From an uncultured Roseobacter sp. (GTDB lineage Bacteria > Pseudomonadota > Alphaproteobacteria > Rhodobacterales > Rhodobacteraceae): a stretch of 64,000 bases of DNA. This document shows positions 51,933 to 59,930 of this stretch, one piece after another. The position numbers and the translations under genes were made by a program. The notes beneath the pieces were generated by a model that saw only the letters and a list, made by a program, of their open reading frames with translations, had not been told where the DNA came from and made no database searches. The stretch is from contig NZ_CANLQB010000002.1 in the NCBI RefSeq assembly GCF_947493125.1, positions 476,295 to 540,294 on the forward strand, read 5' to 3'. The first letter of the stretch is position 1. Every line of letters starts with the position of its first letter.

Positions 51933-53464
51933 TCGGCACCAGTGGGGTCGCCGCGGGCGTCTTTGTCGTCGCGGCGGTCCTGCTGTCTTTTGTGGGGCTG
52001 GGATTGCGCGCCGAAGTGGGGCGCGGGCTCGGCCCCGCGGAATGGGCTGCGATCCGCTTTACGGTGGTGCAGGCGGCTCTGTCGGCGCTGCTCTCGGTGG
52101 TGGTTGCGATTCCACTGGCCCGCGCGCTGGCGCGGCGGCGGTTTCCGGGGCGGGGAGTGTTGATCACGCTTTTGGGGGCGCCGTTCATCCTGCCGGTGAT
52201 TGTTGCGGTGCTGGGGCTGCTGGCCGTCTTTGGCCGGACCGGTTGGCTCAACACCGGGCTTGGCGCGGTCGGTCTGCCGACGCTCTCCATCTACGGTCTG
52301 CACGGCGTCGTTCTGGCGCATGTGTTCTTCAACCTGCCGCTCGCCACGCGGCTGTTGCTGCAAGGCTGGCAGAGCATCCCGGCGGAGCGATTCCGGCTCG
52401 CCGCGCAGCTGAACCTGCCGCCAAGGATGATCTTCCGCACGCTGGAGTGGCCGCTCCTGAAACAGGTGGTGCCTGGCGCGGCGGCGCTGGTCTTCGTGAT
52501 CTGTCTCACGAGCTTTGCGGTGGCGCTGACGCTTGGCGGAGGGCCACGGGCGACGACGATTGAACTCGCGATTTATCAGGCGTTTCGGTTTGATTTCGAT
52601 CTGGCGCGGGCGTCGCTGCTGTCGTTGATCCAGCTGGGGCTCGCGGGGGGGGCTGCGTTGGTCGCACTCTGGGTGATCCCGAACTTTCCGCTGAGCGCCG
52701 GGCTCGACCGGGGGCTGCGGCGTTGGGATGCGCGGGGCGGTTGGCAGGCGTGGGGCGATGCTGTGGTGATCGCGCTGGGGAGCGCATTTCTGCTGCTGCC
52801 GCTCTTTGCGATCCTGCTGGCCGGTCTACAAGGGCTGCCGCTGATGCCGGCGGTGGTCTGGAAGACGGCGGGCAATTCGCTCTGGGTGGCGCTCTTGAGT
52901 ATTTGCGTGCTGCTGGTGATCGCCCTGCCCATGGCCGGGTGGATCAGCACGCGGCGGCGCGGCAGTGCGGAGGCGATCGGGCTCGTTGGTCTCTCGGCCT
53001 CGCCGCTGATGATCGGCACGGGCTGGTTCATCCTGATCAACCCGATTGCCGACCCGGTGCCGCTGGCGCTTCCCGTGACGGCGCTGATCAACGCGCTGAT
53101 GGCCTTGCCCTTCGCGCTGCGTATTCTGGTGCCGCCGATGCGGGATGTTTTGGCGACTTATGACCGGCTGTCGCGGTCGCTTGGTCTGCAGGGATGGGCG
53201 GCGTGGCGGTGGCTGGTGCTGCCGCGGCTGCGCGCTCAGATCGGGTTCGCGGCGGGTCTGACCGGGGCCTTATCGGTGGGGGACCTGGGTGTGATCGCGC
53301 TTTTTGCCGACCCGGACCGCGCCACGCTGCCCTTGCAGATGTACCGCCTGATGGGCGCCTATCGCACGGAGGCCGCGGCGGGCGCGGCGCTCTTGCTGTT
53401 GGCGATGGCGCTGTCGCTCTTCTGGCTCTGTGACAAGGGAGGGCGCTGGCATGCTGAGGCTTGA
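51908..53464 (+). CDS. thiP: Thiamin ABC transporter permease
   Basis: A 518-residue inner-membrane protein with two BPD-type permease halves, as usual for ThiP. The first half carries LLGAPFILPVIVAVLGLLAVFGRTGWLN and the coupling helix region ERFRLAAQLNLPPRMIFRTLEWPLLKQVVPGAAALVFVICLTSFAVALTLGGGP. The second carries GTGWFILINPIADPVPLALPVTALINALMALPFALRIL and LSRSLGLQGWAAWRWLVLPRLRAQIGFAAGLTGALSVGDLGVIALF. The ATG at 51908 lies inside the thiB end, so the two are coupled. It overlaps thiQ by 14 bases. Confidence 0.95.
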   Translation: MAPRAQPIIGTSGVAAGVFVVAAVLLSFVGLGLRAEVGRGLGPAEWAAIRFTVVQAALSALLSVVVAIPLARALARRRFPGRGVLITLLGAPFILPVIVAVLGLLAVFGRTGWLNTGLGAVGLPTLSIYGLHGVVLAHVFFNLPLATRLLLQGWQSIPAERFRLAAQLNLPPRMIFRTLEWPLLKQVVPGAAALVFVICLTSFAVALTLGGGPRATTIELAIYQAFRFDFDLARASLLSLIQLGLAGGAALVALWVIPNFPLSAGLDRGLRRWDARGGWQAWGDAVVIALGSAFLLLPLFAILLAGLQGLPLMPAVVWKTAGNSLWVALLSICVLLVIALPMAGWISTRRRGSAEAIGLVGLSASPLMIGTGWFILINPIADPVPLALPVTALINALMALPFALRILVPPMRDVLATYDRLSRSLGLQGWAAWRWLVLPRLRAQIGFAAGLTGALSVGDLGVIALFADPDRATLPLQMYRLMGAYRTEAAAGAALLLLAMALSLFWLCDKGGRWHAEA

Positions 53465-54143
53465 GGGCGTTGAGATCGCGCAGGGCGGGTTTTTGCTGCG
53501 GGCGGATTTCGAGGTTGTGCGGGGGCGGAGGACGGCGGTGATCGGCCCGTCGGGTGCGGGCAAATCCACGCTGCTGGGCGCCATCGGAGGGTTCACGCCG
53601 CTGCGGGAAGGCAGGCTGCTGTGTGACGGACGGGATATTACGGATGTGGCGCCCGGCCACCGCCCCATCGCCATGCTGTTTCAGGACAACAACCTCTTTC
53701 CCCATCTGAGCATCGCGCAGAACGCGGGGCTTGGCATTCGGCCAGATCTCAAGCTCGGTGCCGAGGAGAGGGCGCGGGTGGCGCAGGCCCTGTCGCGTGT
53801 GGGTCTGGAGGGTCTGGACGCGCGCAAGCCGGGCGCGCTCTCCGGTGGGCAGCAGAGCCGGGCGGCGCTGGCACGGGTGCTGGTGCAGGACCGTCCGGTG
53901 ATCCTGCTGGACGAACCGTTTGCAGCACTCGGGCCCGCGCTGCGGCAGGATATGCTGGACCTGGTGCAAGAGCTCGCAACAGAGACAGAAGCGACGCTGT
54001 TGATGGTTACCCACGACCCGGCGGATGTGCGGCGGATCGCGGATGATGTGATCTTTGTGGAAGGCGGGCGCGCGGCGGCGCCGCAACCCGCCCAGGCCCT
54101 GTTGGAGAACCCGCCGCCGGCGCTGCGGGCGTACCTGGGCTAG
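53451..54143 (+). CDS. thiQ: Thiamin ABC transporter ATP-binding protein
   Basis: A 230-residue ABC ATPase. Walker A is GPSGAGKST (about 35-43), the Q-loop MLFQDNNLFPHLSIAQNAGLGI, signature LSGGQQSRAALARVLVQ and Walker B VILLDEPFAALGP. The Q-x-S-R variant of the signature follows other ThiQ proteins. ATG 53451 has AAGGGAGGG upstream inside thiP, and a GTG or other start at 53430 is less fitting. It is the last gene of the TPP-riboswitch operon; GC-rich stem-loops follow the stop codon. Confidence 0.94.
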   Translation: MLRLEGVEIAQGGFLLRADFEVVRGRRTAVIGPSGAGKSTLLGAIGGFTPLREGRLLCDGRDITDVAPGHRPIAMLFQDNNLFPHLSIAQNAGLGIRPDLKLGAEERARVAQALSRVGLEGLDARKPGALSGGQQSRAALARVLVQDRPVILLDEPFAALGPALRQDMLDLVQELATETEATLLMVTHDPADVRRIADDVIFVEGGRAAAPQPAQALLENPPPALRAYLG

Positions 54144-54167
54144 CCCCGTTTGCCGTCAGGCGCCACC

Positions 54168-54213
54168 GCCCGGCGCGTGCGCCGGGCAGCGCCCGCGCCC
54201 CCTCGACGGGGGC
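54168..54213 (+). terminator. Two GC-rich stem-loops between convergent thiQ and ribH
   Basis: GCCCGGCGC (54168-54176), GT, GCGCCGGGC (54179-54187), then GCCCCC (54197-54202), TCGAC, GGGGGC (54208-54213). Neither has a U-run. They lie in the 113-base space between two 3' ends, where bidirectional transcription must stop. Confidence 0.5.
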
Positions 54214-54256
54214 AAGGGCGCTTCTCTCCCCCGGGTACTATGCGTGGTCTGACGTC

Positions 54257-54700
54257 TTACGCCACGTCAGCCCGCAGAGCCTCGCGCGCCTTGAGGAGGC
54301 CGAGGGCGGCGTCGGCGGCCTCGCGGCCCTTCCGGACGAAATGGGCGCGGTAGATGGCGTTGTGGTGCTCGGTCTCCTGATACTGATGCGGGGTCAGGGA
54401 CACCGACACCACAGGCACGCCGGTCTCCAGCCCCGCGCGCATGAGCCCGTCGACCACGGATTGCGCGACGAACTCATGGCGGTAGATGCCACCATCCACC
54501 ACGAAGGCGGCACAGACCACCGCGGCATAGCGCCCCGAGCGCGCCAGATCTTGTGCCATGAGCGGCAGCTCGAAGGCACCCGGCACGTCGATCACATCGA
54601 CCTGCGACAGTGGGACAATCTCGGTAAAGCCCTCCAGCGCGCGGTCCACGATATCGGCGTGCCACTGGGCTTTGACAAAGGCGAAACGGGTGTGTGTCAT
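54257..54700 (-). CDS. ribH: 6,7-dimethyl-8-ribityllumazine synthase, type II (RibH2-like)
   Basis: This 147-residue protein makes the direct precursor of riboflavin from a pyrimidine and dihydroxybutanone phosphate. The N-terminus THTRFAFVKAQWHADIVDRALEGF and the core DVPGAFELPLMAQDLARSGRYAAVVCAAFVVDGGIYRHEFVAQSVVDGLM follow the Brucella/Mesorhizobium type II (decameric) enzymes more closely than the usual RibH. The catalytic His is in SLTPHQYQETEHHN. ATG 54700 has AAAGGAG upstream. An FMN riboswitch precedes it, so it is repressed when flavin is plentiful. No other riboflavin gene is near. Confidence 0.93.
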   Translation of the reverse strand: MTHTRFAFVKAQWHADIVDRALEGFTEIVPLSQVDVIDVPGAFELPLMAQDLARSGRYAAVVCAAFVVDGGIYRHEFVAQSVVDGLMRAGLETGVPVVSVSLTPHQYQETEHHNAIYRAHFVRKGREAADAALGLLKAREALRADVA

Positions 54701-54787
54701 GTTGATCTCCTTTAGGTTCGACACGTCCACCCAAGGCGATCACACGCGCAACCGCGCAAGCCGAAAGGCCGCGACGCCCGCGTGCAT

Positions 54788-54948
54788 TCTCTTCCATCCG
54801 GACTGTGACCGTCGGCTCTGGCCTCTCACCAGATCTGCTTGACCAAGGGATTTCCGTCAGGAAACCCGTTGCGCTCGCGGGCTCGAAGGTCTCCGGTGAT
54901 CGGAGCCGCCATACCGCCGGTGGGGAATTCCACCCCGCCCTGAGAATG
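54788..54948 (-). ncRNA. FMN riboswitch (RFN element)
   Basis: Read on the minus strand, the conserved blocks appear in order: ATTCTCAGGGCGGGGTGGAA (from 54947), TTCCCCACCGGCGGTATGGC, then GAGCCCGCGAGCG, GTCAGCAGATCTGGTGAGA, CCAGAGCCGACGGTCA, and AGTCCGGATGGAAGAGA (ending near 54788). It lies about 90 bases before ribH and should reduce its expression when FMN is high. Confidence 0.96.
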
Positions 54949-55015
54949 GCCCGAGCTTGCCAAGGCGGGGCAAAGCCTGCAAGAGGAAAGCCGCGTTCGA
55001 GAGCGAGGCCGGCCC

Positions 55016-55648
55016 ATGCATCCCAACCCGGTGTTTCACACCCACAGCGCGGCGCATAACATCGCGTTCGCCCGCGAGCGGGCGTTCGGTGTGCTGGCGG
55101 TGAGCGGCGCAGAGGCACCCTGGCTGGCGCATATCCCCTTCCTGCTGGATGAGGCGGGCGCGGTGCTGGAGCTGCATCTGCTCCGCTCCAACCCGATTGC
55201 GCGGGCCTTGACGGAGGGACCGCTGCCGGCGCGCGTGGCGGTGTCCGGGCCGGACAGCTACGTCTCCCCCGATTGGTACGGGATCGACGATCAGGTGCCC
55301 ACCTGGAACTATGTCGCCGTGCATCTGACGGGCAGGCTGGAGCTGCGTCCGCAGCAGGAGTTGCGCGATCTGCTCGACCGGCAGTCGGCGCTCTTCGAGG
55401 AGCGGTTGCTGCCGAAAGAGCCCTGGCTGACCTCCAAGATGTCCGAGGGGGTGATGGACCGGATGATGCGCGCGATTGTGCCCTGCCGGATGCAGGTGAC
55501 GGCCATCGACGGCACCTGGAAGCTCAACCAGAACAAGCCCGATGCGGTGCGCCTGCAGGCCGCTGATCTTGTGGCCGCCTTCGGGCAGGGGACCGACCTT
55601 GCGGTTCTGGCCGCGCTGATGCGCGGAGCCAATGGACACGGCACCTAG
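55016..55648 (+). CDS. PaiB-type FMN-binding negative transcriptional regulator family protein
   Basis: A 210-residue member of the PaiB / FMN-binding split-barrel family. Landmarks are MHPNPVFHTHSAAHNIAFARERAFGVLAVSG, AHIPFLLDEAGAVLELHLLRSNPIARAL, SPDWYGIDDQVPTWNYVAVHLTGRLEL, and the C-terminal GTWKLNQNKPDAVRLQAADLVAAF, all typical. In Bacillus, PaiB affects degradative-enzyme and sporulation genes. The protein fold suggests a flavin-linked oxidase or sensor. It diverges from ribH, 68 bases from the start of the FMN riboswitch, which is a suggestive pairing. No clear ribosome site precedes the ATG. Confidence 0.87.
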   Translation: MHPNPVFHTHSAAHNIAFARERAFGVLAVSGAEAPWLAHIPFLLDEAGAVLELHLLRSNPIARALTEGPLPARVAVSGPDSYVSPDWYGIDDQVPTWNYVAVHLTGRLELRPQQELRDLLDRQSALFEERLLPKEPWLTSKMSEGVMDRMMRAIVPCRMQVTAIDGTWKLNQNKPDAVRLQAADLVAAFGQGTDLAVLAALMRGANGHGT

Positions 55649-55689
55649 CTCTGTTAGGGTCTGCGCGACATCGCAAGGAGGACCGCCCG

Positions 55690-56301
55690 ATGAAGCTTTA
55701 TCATTCCCCCGCCTCACCCTATGTGCGCAAAGTCGTTGTCCTGCTGCATGAGTTGGGCAAGGCGGAGGAGGTCGAGCTGATCAACGTCCAGTCGACGGCC
55801 TTTGCGTCCGACAGCAGCCTCGCCGCCAGCAACCCGTTGGCCAAGCTGCCCTCTTTGGTGCGCGACAATGGAACCACGCTCTATGACAGCCGGGTGATCA
55901 CTGCCTTTCTGAACGATCTTTACGGCGGGAAGATGTACCCCACCGGCGCCGCGCGCTGGGAGACGCTGACCTTGGAGGCGACCGGCGACGGGATCATGGA
56001 TTCGGCTGTGTCGATGGCCTATGAGATGCGTCTGCGCCCCGAAGACATGCAATATGGCGACTGGATCGACGCGCAGTGGGACAAGGTCGCGCGCGCGATC
56101 TCGGTGCTCAACGCGCGCTGGATGAGCCATCTGTCCGGACCGATGGACATGGGGCATATCTCGGTGGCCTGTGCGCTGTCCTATCTGGACTTCCGCCACG
56201 ATGCGCGGAACTGGCGCGCGGGCAACGCGGCGCTTGCCAAATGGCATGAGAGCGTCGATTCGCGCCCTTCGATGGGTGCGACCAAACCGCCCGCCGGCTG
56301 A
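55690..56301 (+). CDS. Glutathione S-transferase family protein
   Basis: A 203-residue GST. The thioredoxin-like N-terminal domain reads MKLYHSPASPYVRKVVVLLHELG, with SPxSPYVRKV around the catalytic position, and LPSLVRDNGTTLYDSRVITAFLND contains the conserved cis-Pro and the glutathione-contact D-S-R. The all-helical C-terminal domain ends LSYLDFRHDARNWRAGNAALAKWHESVDSRPSMGATKPP. The subclass and substrate cannot be fixed. GCAAGGAGG precedes the ATG; it may be co-transcribed with the PaiB-like gene 42 bases upstream. Confidence 0.9.
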   Translation: MKLYHSPASPYVRKVVVLLHELGKAEEVELINVQSTAFASDSSLAASNPLAKLPSLVRDNGTTLYDSRVITAFLNDLYGGKMYPTGAARWETLTLEATGDGIMDSAVSMAYEMRLRPEDMQYGDWIDAQWDKVARAISVLNARWMSHLSGPMDMGHISVACALSYLDFRHDARNWRAGNAALAKWHESVDSRPSMGATKPPAG

Positions 56302-56501
56302 CAAATGCGATCAAATTAACGATTTGCACGTCAGATCGTCTTAGAAACCCGGAAAATTCGGCGGACCTGCGACCGTTTGCGCGTCTTTGATTACTAGACG
56401 CGACGGAAGCACAGCGCTACATACCCGCTGGAGTAGGGCTGCGCAGAGCGTGGCCTGTTGACGTATTTGCCGGTTCGCCGGTGCAGGAAATGGAGAAACC
56501 C

Positions 56502-57062
56502 GTGTCCCACGCAGAAGATCACGAAGGCAGCCGCAGGGATTTCCTCTACTACGCCACCGCAGGCGCAGGAGCGGTGACCGCTGGCGCTGCAATCTGGCCG
56601 CTGGTCAACCAGATGAACCCATCGGCGGACGTTCTGGCCCTGTCCTCGATCCGCGTCGATGTGAGCGGACTGGAGCCCGGCACGCAGCTGACCGTGAAAT
56701 GGCTCGGCAAGCCGGTCTTCATTCGCCGCCGGACCGAAGAGGAGATTGCGGCGGCTCGCGACGTGACGCTGTCGGATCTGCCGGACCAGAGCGCCGAGAA
56801 CGCGAATTTGCCCGATGGAACAGATGCTTCGGACGAAAACCGCGCCCTGGACGAGGGGGGAGAGTGGCTGGTGATGATGGGGGTCTGCACGCACCTCGGC
56901 TGTGTGCCCCTGGGCGATGCGGGCGACTTCGACGGCTGGTTCTGCCCCTGCCACGGGTCGCATTACGACACGTCGGGCCGGATCCGGAGAGGCCCTGCGC
57001 CGAGCAACCTGCCGGTGCCTGTTGCAGAATTCGTGGACGAAACCACGATCAAACTCGGTTAA
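56502..57062 (+). CDS. petA: Ubiquinol-cytochrome c reductase iron-sulfur (Rieske) subunit
   Basis: A 186-residue Rieske protein of the cytochrome bc1 complex. A Tat-type N-terminal anchor ([22 protein letters not shown]) is followed by the hinge region and the cluster-binding loops [12 protein letters not shown] and [15 protein letters not shown], which supply two Cys and two His ligands for the [2Fe-2S] centre. I place the start at GTG 56502 ([10 protein letters not shown]...), because GGAG lies six bases upstream and Rhodobacter PetA begins the same way; ATG 56490 is an in-frame alternative. It heads the petABC operon. Between the GST gene and this start lie about 200 bases of promoter region. 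Confidence 0.95.
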   Translation: MSHAEDHEGSRRDFLYYATAGAGAVTAGAAIWPLVNQMNPSADVLALSSIRVDVSGLEPGTQLTVKWLGKPVFIRRRTEEEIAAARDVTLSDLPDQSAENANLPDGTDASDENRALDEGGEWLVMMGVCTHLGCVPLGDAGDFDGWFCPCHGSHYDTSGRIRRGPAPSNLPVPVAEFVDETTIKLG

Positions 57063-57074
57063 GGGAGAGACCTG

Positions 57075-58427
57075 ATGGCTGGAATTCCTCACGACCATTA
57101 TGAACCGAAGGCGGCTTGGGAAAAGAGCCTTGCCAAGCGGTTGCCGATCATCGGCCTGATGTATGACACGCTGATGATCCCGACGCCCAAGAACCTCAAC
57201 TGGATGTGGATCTGGGGCATTGTCCTGACCTTCGTGCTGGTGCTGCAAATCGTGACCGGCATCGTGCTGGTGATGCACTACACACCGCATGTGGACTATG
57301 CGTTCTCCTCCGTTGAGCACATCATGCGCAACGTGAATGGCGGGCATATGCTGCGGTACATCCACCAGAACGGAGCGTCGCTGTTCTTTGTGGCGGTCTA
57401 CGCGCACATTCTGCGGGGCATGTATTATGGCTCCTACAAGTCACCGCGTGAGATCACGTGGATCATCGGCATGCTGATTTACCTGCTGATGATGGGTACG
57501 GCCTTCATGGGCTATGTGCTGCCGTGGGGTCAGATGTCCTTCTGGGGCGCCACCGTGATCACCGGCCTCTTTGGTGCCATTCCCTTCGTGGGCGAGGCGC
57601 TGCAGACCTGGCTGCTGGGCGGACCGGCGGTGGACAATGCCACGCTGAACCGCTTCTTCTCGCTGCATTATCTGCTGCCCTTCGTGATCCTCGGCCTTGT
57701 GGTCGTGCACATCTGGGCCTTCCACACGACCGGCAACAACAACCCCACCGGGGTCGAAGTGCGCCGCACGTCGAAGGAAGAAGCGGAGAAGGACACGCTG
57801 CCGTTCTGGCCGTATTTCGTGATCAAGGATCTGTTTGCCCTGGCCGTGATCCTGGCGGTGTTCTTCGCGGTGGTCGGCTTCATGCCGAACTATCTGGGCC
57901 ACCCGGACAACTATATCGAGGCCAACCCGCTGGCGACGCCTGCGCACATCGTGCCCGAATGGTACTTCCTGCCGTTCTACGCGATCCTGCGGGCCTTCGA
58001 TGACACCGTCTGGATCGTGCAACTGGCGTCTTTTGTCACCGGTGGCATCATTGATGCGAAGTTCTTCGGTGTTCTGGCCATGTTCGGCTCGATTGCGGTG
58101 ATGGCGCTGGCGCCCTGGCTCGACACCTCCTCGGTGCGGTCGGCGCGGTATCGTCCGATGCTGAAGTGGTGGTTCTGGCTCTTCGTCGTGAACTTCTTCG
58201 TGCTGATGTGGGTGGGTGCGATGCCTGCCGAAGGGATCTATCCCGTGATCGCTCTGATCGGTTCAGCCTACTGGTTCGCGTACTTCCTGATCATCCTGCC
58301 GCTGCTTGGCGTGATCGAGAAGCCGCTGGCGCAGCCGGATACGATCGAAGACGATTTTGCCGCGCATTACCCGAAGGCTGCCGACAAGGCTGCAACGGGT
58401 CAAGCGCAAGCCACGCCTGCTGAATAA
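57075..58427 (+). CDS. petB: Cytochrome b of the bc1 complex
   Basis: A 450-residue integral membrane protein with eight transmembrane helices and two b hemes. Heme-ligand helices are visible in [19 protein letters not shown] and [28 protein letters not shown], which carry the paired histidines. The quinol-oxidation (Qo) motif [15 protein letters not shown] is intact, and [25 protein letters not shown] forms the other Qo wall. The C-terminal extension [29 protein letters not shown] is typical of Rhodobacterales. It lies 12 bases after petA and 13 before petC, each with good ribosome sites. Confidence 0.97.
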   Translation: MAGIPHDHYEPKAAWEKSLAKRLPIIGLMYDTLMIPTPKNLNWMWIWGIVLTFVLVLQIVTGIVLVMHYTPHVDYAFSSVEHIMRNVNGGHMLRYIHQNGASLFFVAVYAHILRGMYYGSYKSPREITWIIGMLIYLLMMGTAFMGYVLPWGQMSFWGATVITGLFGAIPFVGEALQTWLLGGPAVDNATLNRFFSLHYLLPFVILGLVVVHIWAFHTTGNNNPTGVEVRRTSKEEAEKDTLPFWPYFVIKDLFALAVILAVFFAVVGFMPNYLGHPDNYIEANPLATPAHIVPEWYFLPFYAILRAFDDTVWIVQLASFVTGGIIDAKFFGVLAMFGSIAVMALAPWLDTSSVRSARYRPMLKWWFWLFVVNFFVLMWVGAMPAEGIYPVIALIGSAYWFAYFLIILPLLGVIEKPLAQPDTIEDDFAAHYPKAADKAATGQAQATPAE

Positions 58428-58440
58428 AGGACACGTACTC

Positions 58441-59229
58441 ATGTTCAGAACACTTACACTCAGCGCTGTGGCGGCCCTCGGATTGGCCACAGCCGGTCAC
58501 GCGGCAGGCGCCTACGACACGCATATCGAGGACTTCGACTTCTCCTTCGAGGGCCCGTTTGGCACCTACGATCAGAACCAGCTGCAGCGCGGCCTGCAGG
58601 TCTATACAGAGATCTGTGCTGCCTGCCACGGGCTGAAGTTCGTGCCGATCCGGTCCTTGTCCGAAGAGGGCGGTCCCGCGATGCCGGAAGATCAGGTGCG
58701 CGCCTATGCGGAGCAGTTCGAGGTTTTCGATCCGGAGATCGACGACTTCCGCCCGGCACGCCCGTCCGATCATTTCCCCGAGTCGGGGCTGGAGAATGCG
58801 CCTGATCTGAGCCTGATGGCCAAGGCACGCGCGGGCTTCCACGGGCCTTACGGGCTCGGCATCAACCAGTTCTTCAAAGGGATCGGCGGGCCGGAGTACA
58901 TCGCCTCGCTGCTGACCGGCTATACCGGTGAAGAAAAGGAAGAAGCGGGCGTGACTCTCTATGAGAACAAGGCTTTCCCGGGCGGTTGGATCGCCATGGC
59001 GCCGCCGCTTTATGGGGAAGACGTGGACTATGCCGACGGCCACGAGAATGACCTGCATCACATCTCCGAGGACGTATCTGCGTTTCTGATGTGGACCGCG
59101 GAGCCGAAGATGATGGCCCGCAAGCAGGCCGGCTTTGTCGGTGTGGTCTTCCTGACCTTGCTGTCGGTGCTGCTCTATCTGACCAACAAGCGGCTCTGGG
59201 CGCCGGTCAAGGGCAAAGAGACCATCTGA
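58441..59229 (+). CDS. petC: Cytochrome c1 of the bc1 complex
   Basis: A 262-residue membrane-anchored c-type cytochrome. A signal peptide ([23 protein letters not shown]) is followed by the heme-attachment motif Cys59-Ala-Ala-Cys62-His63 ([10 protein letters not shown]). The axial methionine is in [17 protein letters not shown]. The C-terminal anchor is [35 protein letters not shown], one transmembrane helix. The frame extends upstream inside petB, but ATG 58441 has AAGGA at proper spacing. The protein passes electrons from the Rieske centre to periplasmic cytochrome c. An intrinsic terminator follows 23 bases after the stop. Confidence 0.97.
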   Translation: MFRTLTLSAVAALGLATAGHAAGAYDTHIEDFDFSFEGPFGTYDQNQLQRGLQVYTEICAACHGLKFVPIRSLSEEGGPAMPEDQVRAYAEQFEVFDPEIDDFRPARPSDHFPESGLENAPDLSLMAKARAGFHGPYGLGINQFFKGIGGPEYIASLLTGYTGEEKEEAGVTLYENKAFPGGWIAMAPPLYGEDVDYADGHENDLHHISEDVSAFLMWTAEPKMMARKQAGFVGVVFLTLLSVLLYLTNKRLWAPVKGKETI

Positions 59230-59248
59230 TCTCCACCCGGACAGAGAT

Positions 59249-59284
59249 GAAAAAACCCCCCGTGCCGTGCGGCGCGGGGGGTTT
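59249..59284. terminator. Intrinsic terminator of petABC, possibly bidirectional
   Basis: AAACCCCCCGTGCC (59253-59266), loop GTGC, GGCGCGGGGGGTTT (59271-59284). A near-perfect stem preceded by a run of A and followed by TTTCTGTCT, so it works for petC and could also end minus-strand transcripts. Confidence 0.9.
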
Positions 59285-59487
59285 CTGTCTGCACCTTCAC
59301 AAGGAAGGCAAATGACAGACCCTGGGGAGAGTCAGAATCAGATGGTCCGAGATGTCACGGGTAGTTGGCAGCTGAACGCGTCTTTCGCCATGATCTCATT
59401 CCTGTCCCTTAGTCCAAATCGTTCTTTACCAGCCGTTTTTGCCTTCTTAATCGAGGCGGTTACTCGCTACCGGTCACCACTAATAGG
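59285..59487. other. Gene-free stretch downstream of petC
   Basis: The first part of a 365-base space between the petC terminator and the next small ORF. A 59-codon frame starting at 59312 has no family resemblance and is not called. Base composition becomes distinctly AT-richer (TTCTTTACCAGCCGTTTTTGCCTTC) toward 59480. Confidence 0.4.
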
Positions 59488-59503
59488 TTAACCATAGGTT
59501 AAC
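59483..59503. promoter_or_regulatory. CtrA-type TTAA-N7-TTAA site within a direct repeat
   Basis: ATAGGTTAAC occurs at 59483-59492 and again at 59494-59503. Together they create TTAA-CCATAGG-TTAA (59488-59502 for the core), the full consensus spacing of a CtrA-binding site. No plus-strand gene follows closely; the nearest gene is a 49-codon ORF on the minus strand. Confidence 0.6.
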
Positions 59504-59517
59504 AGATTTTCGACGTA

Positions 59518-59533
59518 TGTGAACTGGATCACA
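59518..59533. promoter_or_regulatory. CRP-type palindrome TGTGA-N6-TCACA
   Basis: TGTGA-ACTGGA-TCACA is a perfect match to the CRP-family consensus, 15 bases after the CtrA-type site. A Crp/Fnr regulator is encoded about 400 bases away on the minus strand. Function is inferred only from the sequence. Confidence 0.65.
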
Positions 59534-59556
59534 TTCGACGGCGTTTTCTCGTAAAA

Positions 59557-59614
59557 AGGGACCCGCTGGGATCTGTCAAATGCAGCCAATCTGGCTTGCG
59601 CCAGCGAGGTCCCT
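59557..59614. other. Stem-loop of 13 base pairs, possible small structured RNA
   Basis: AGGGACCCGCTGG (59557-59569) pairs with CCAGCGAGGTCCCT (59601-59614), with one bulged A. The 31-base loop itself contains a short GCCA/TGGC stem. It lies 24 bases after the CRP-type box and 35 before the end of the small minus-strand ORF. Confidence 0.55.
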
Positions 59615-59649
59615 ATCTTGATCGTTAACGTGACAGCCATGTCGACCTC

Positions 59650-59799
59650 TCAAAAACGGCGATGAAACTTCTCGACCATGGACTGGGCAATGCGGAATTC
59701 GCGGTCCGCGTCTGCCAGCCAGGTGAGAAGTGTGCGCATCGGTGAGGCCGCGGGTGGAACCCTGGCCGGATTGGTCGCCTTGTCGTCTCGGCGTTTCAT
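59650..59799 (-). CDS. Hypothetical small protein, 49 residues
   Basis: A 49-codon frame, MKRRDDKATNPARVPPAAS... ending ADREFRIAQSMVEKFHRRF, with AAGGGG eight bases before the ATG at 59799. It is very basic at the N-terminus and amphipathic-helical at the C-terminus, and I recognise no family. It is preceded by the Crp/Fnr gene on the same strand, 131 bases away. The frame is open further upstream to 59883, but without a better start. It may be a genuine small protein; evidence is limited to the ribosome site and composition. Confidence 0.4.
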   Translation of the reverse strand: MKRRDDKATNPARVPPAASPMRTLLTWLADADREFRIAQSMVEKFHRRF

Positions 59800-59930
59800 G
59801 GTGTAGCCCCTTCTGTGTCGGGGGCTCCCCGAAATTTGGAGCCCCTCAGATCCGGACGCGCTGTCCTGATCTGCGACCACCATGCCGCAAAATCGAATCG
59901 GGGTCTGTGAAACGGTTCACACGGGTGGGA

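Noticed and set aside
56490..56501. ATG 56490 as the petA start
   Set aside because: The GGAG ribosome site lies within this short extension; GTG 56502 gives correct spacing and the Rhodobacter-like N-terminus.
59312..59491. 59-codon ORF after petC
   Set aside because: The AAGGAAGG element is too close to the ATG, and the peptide shows no conserved pattern; it overlaps the CtrA-type site.
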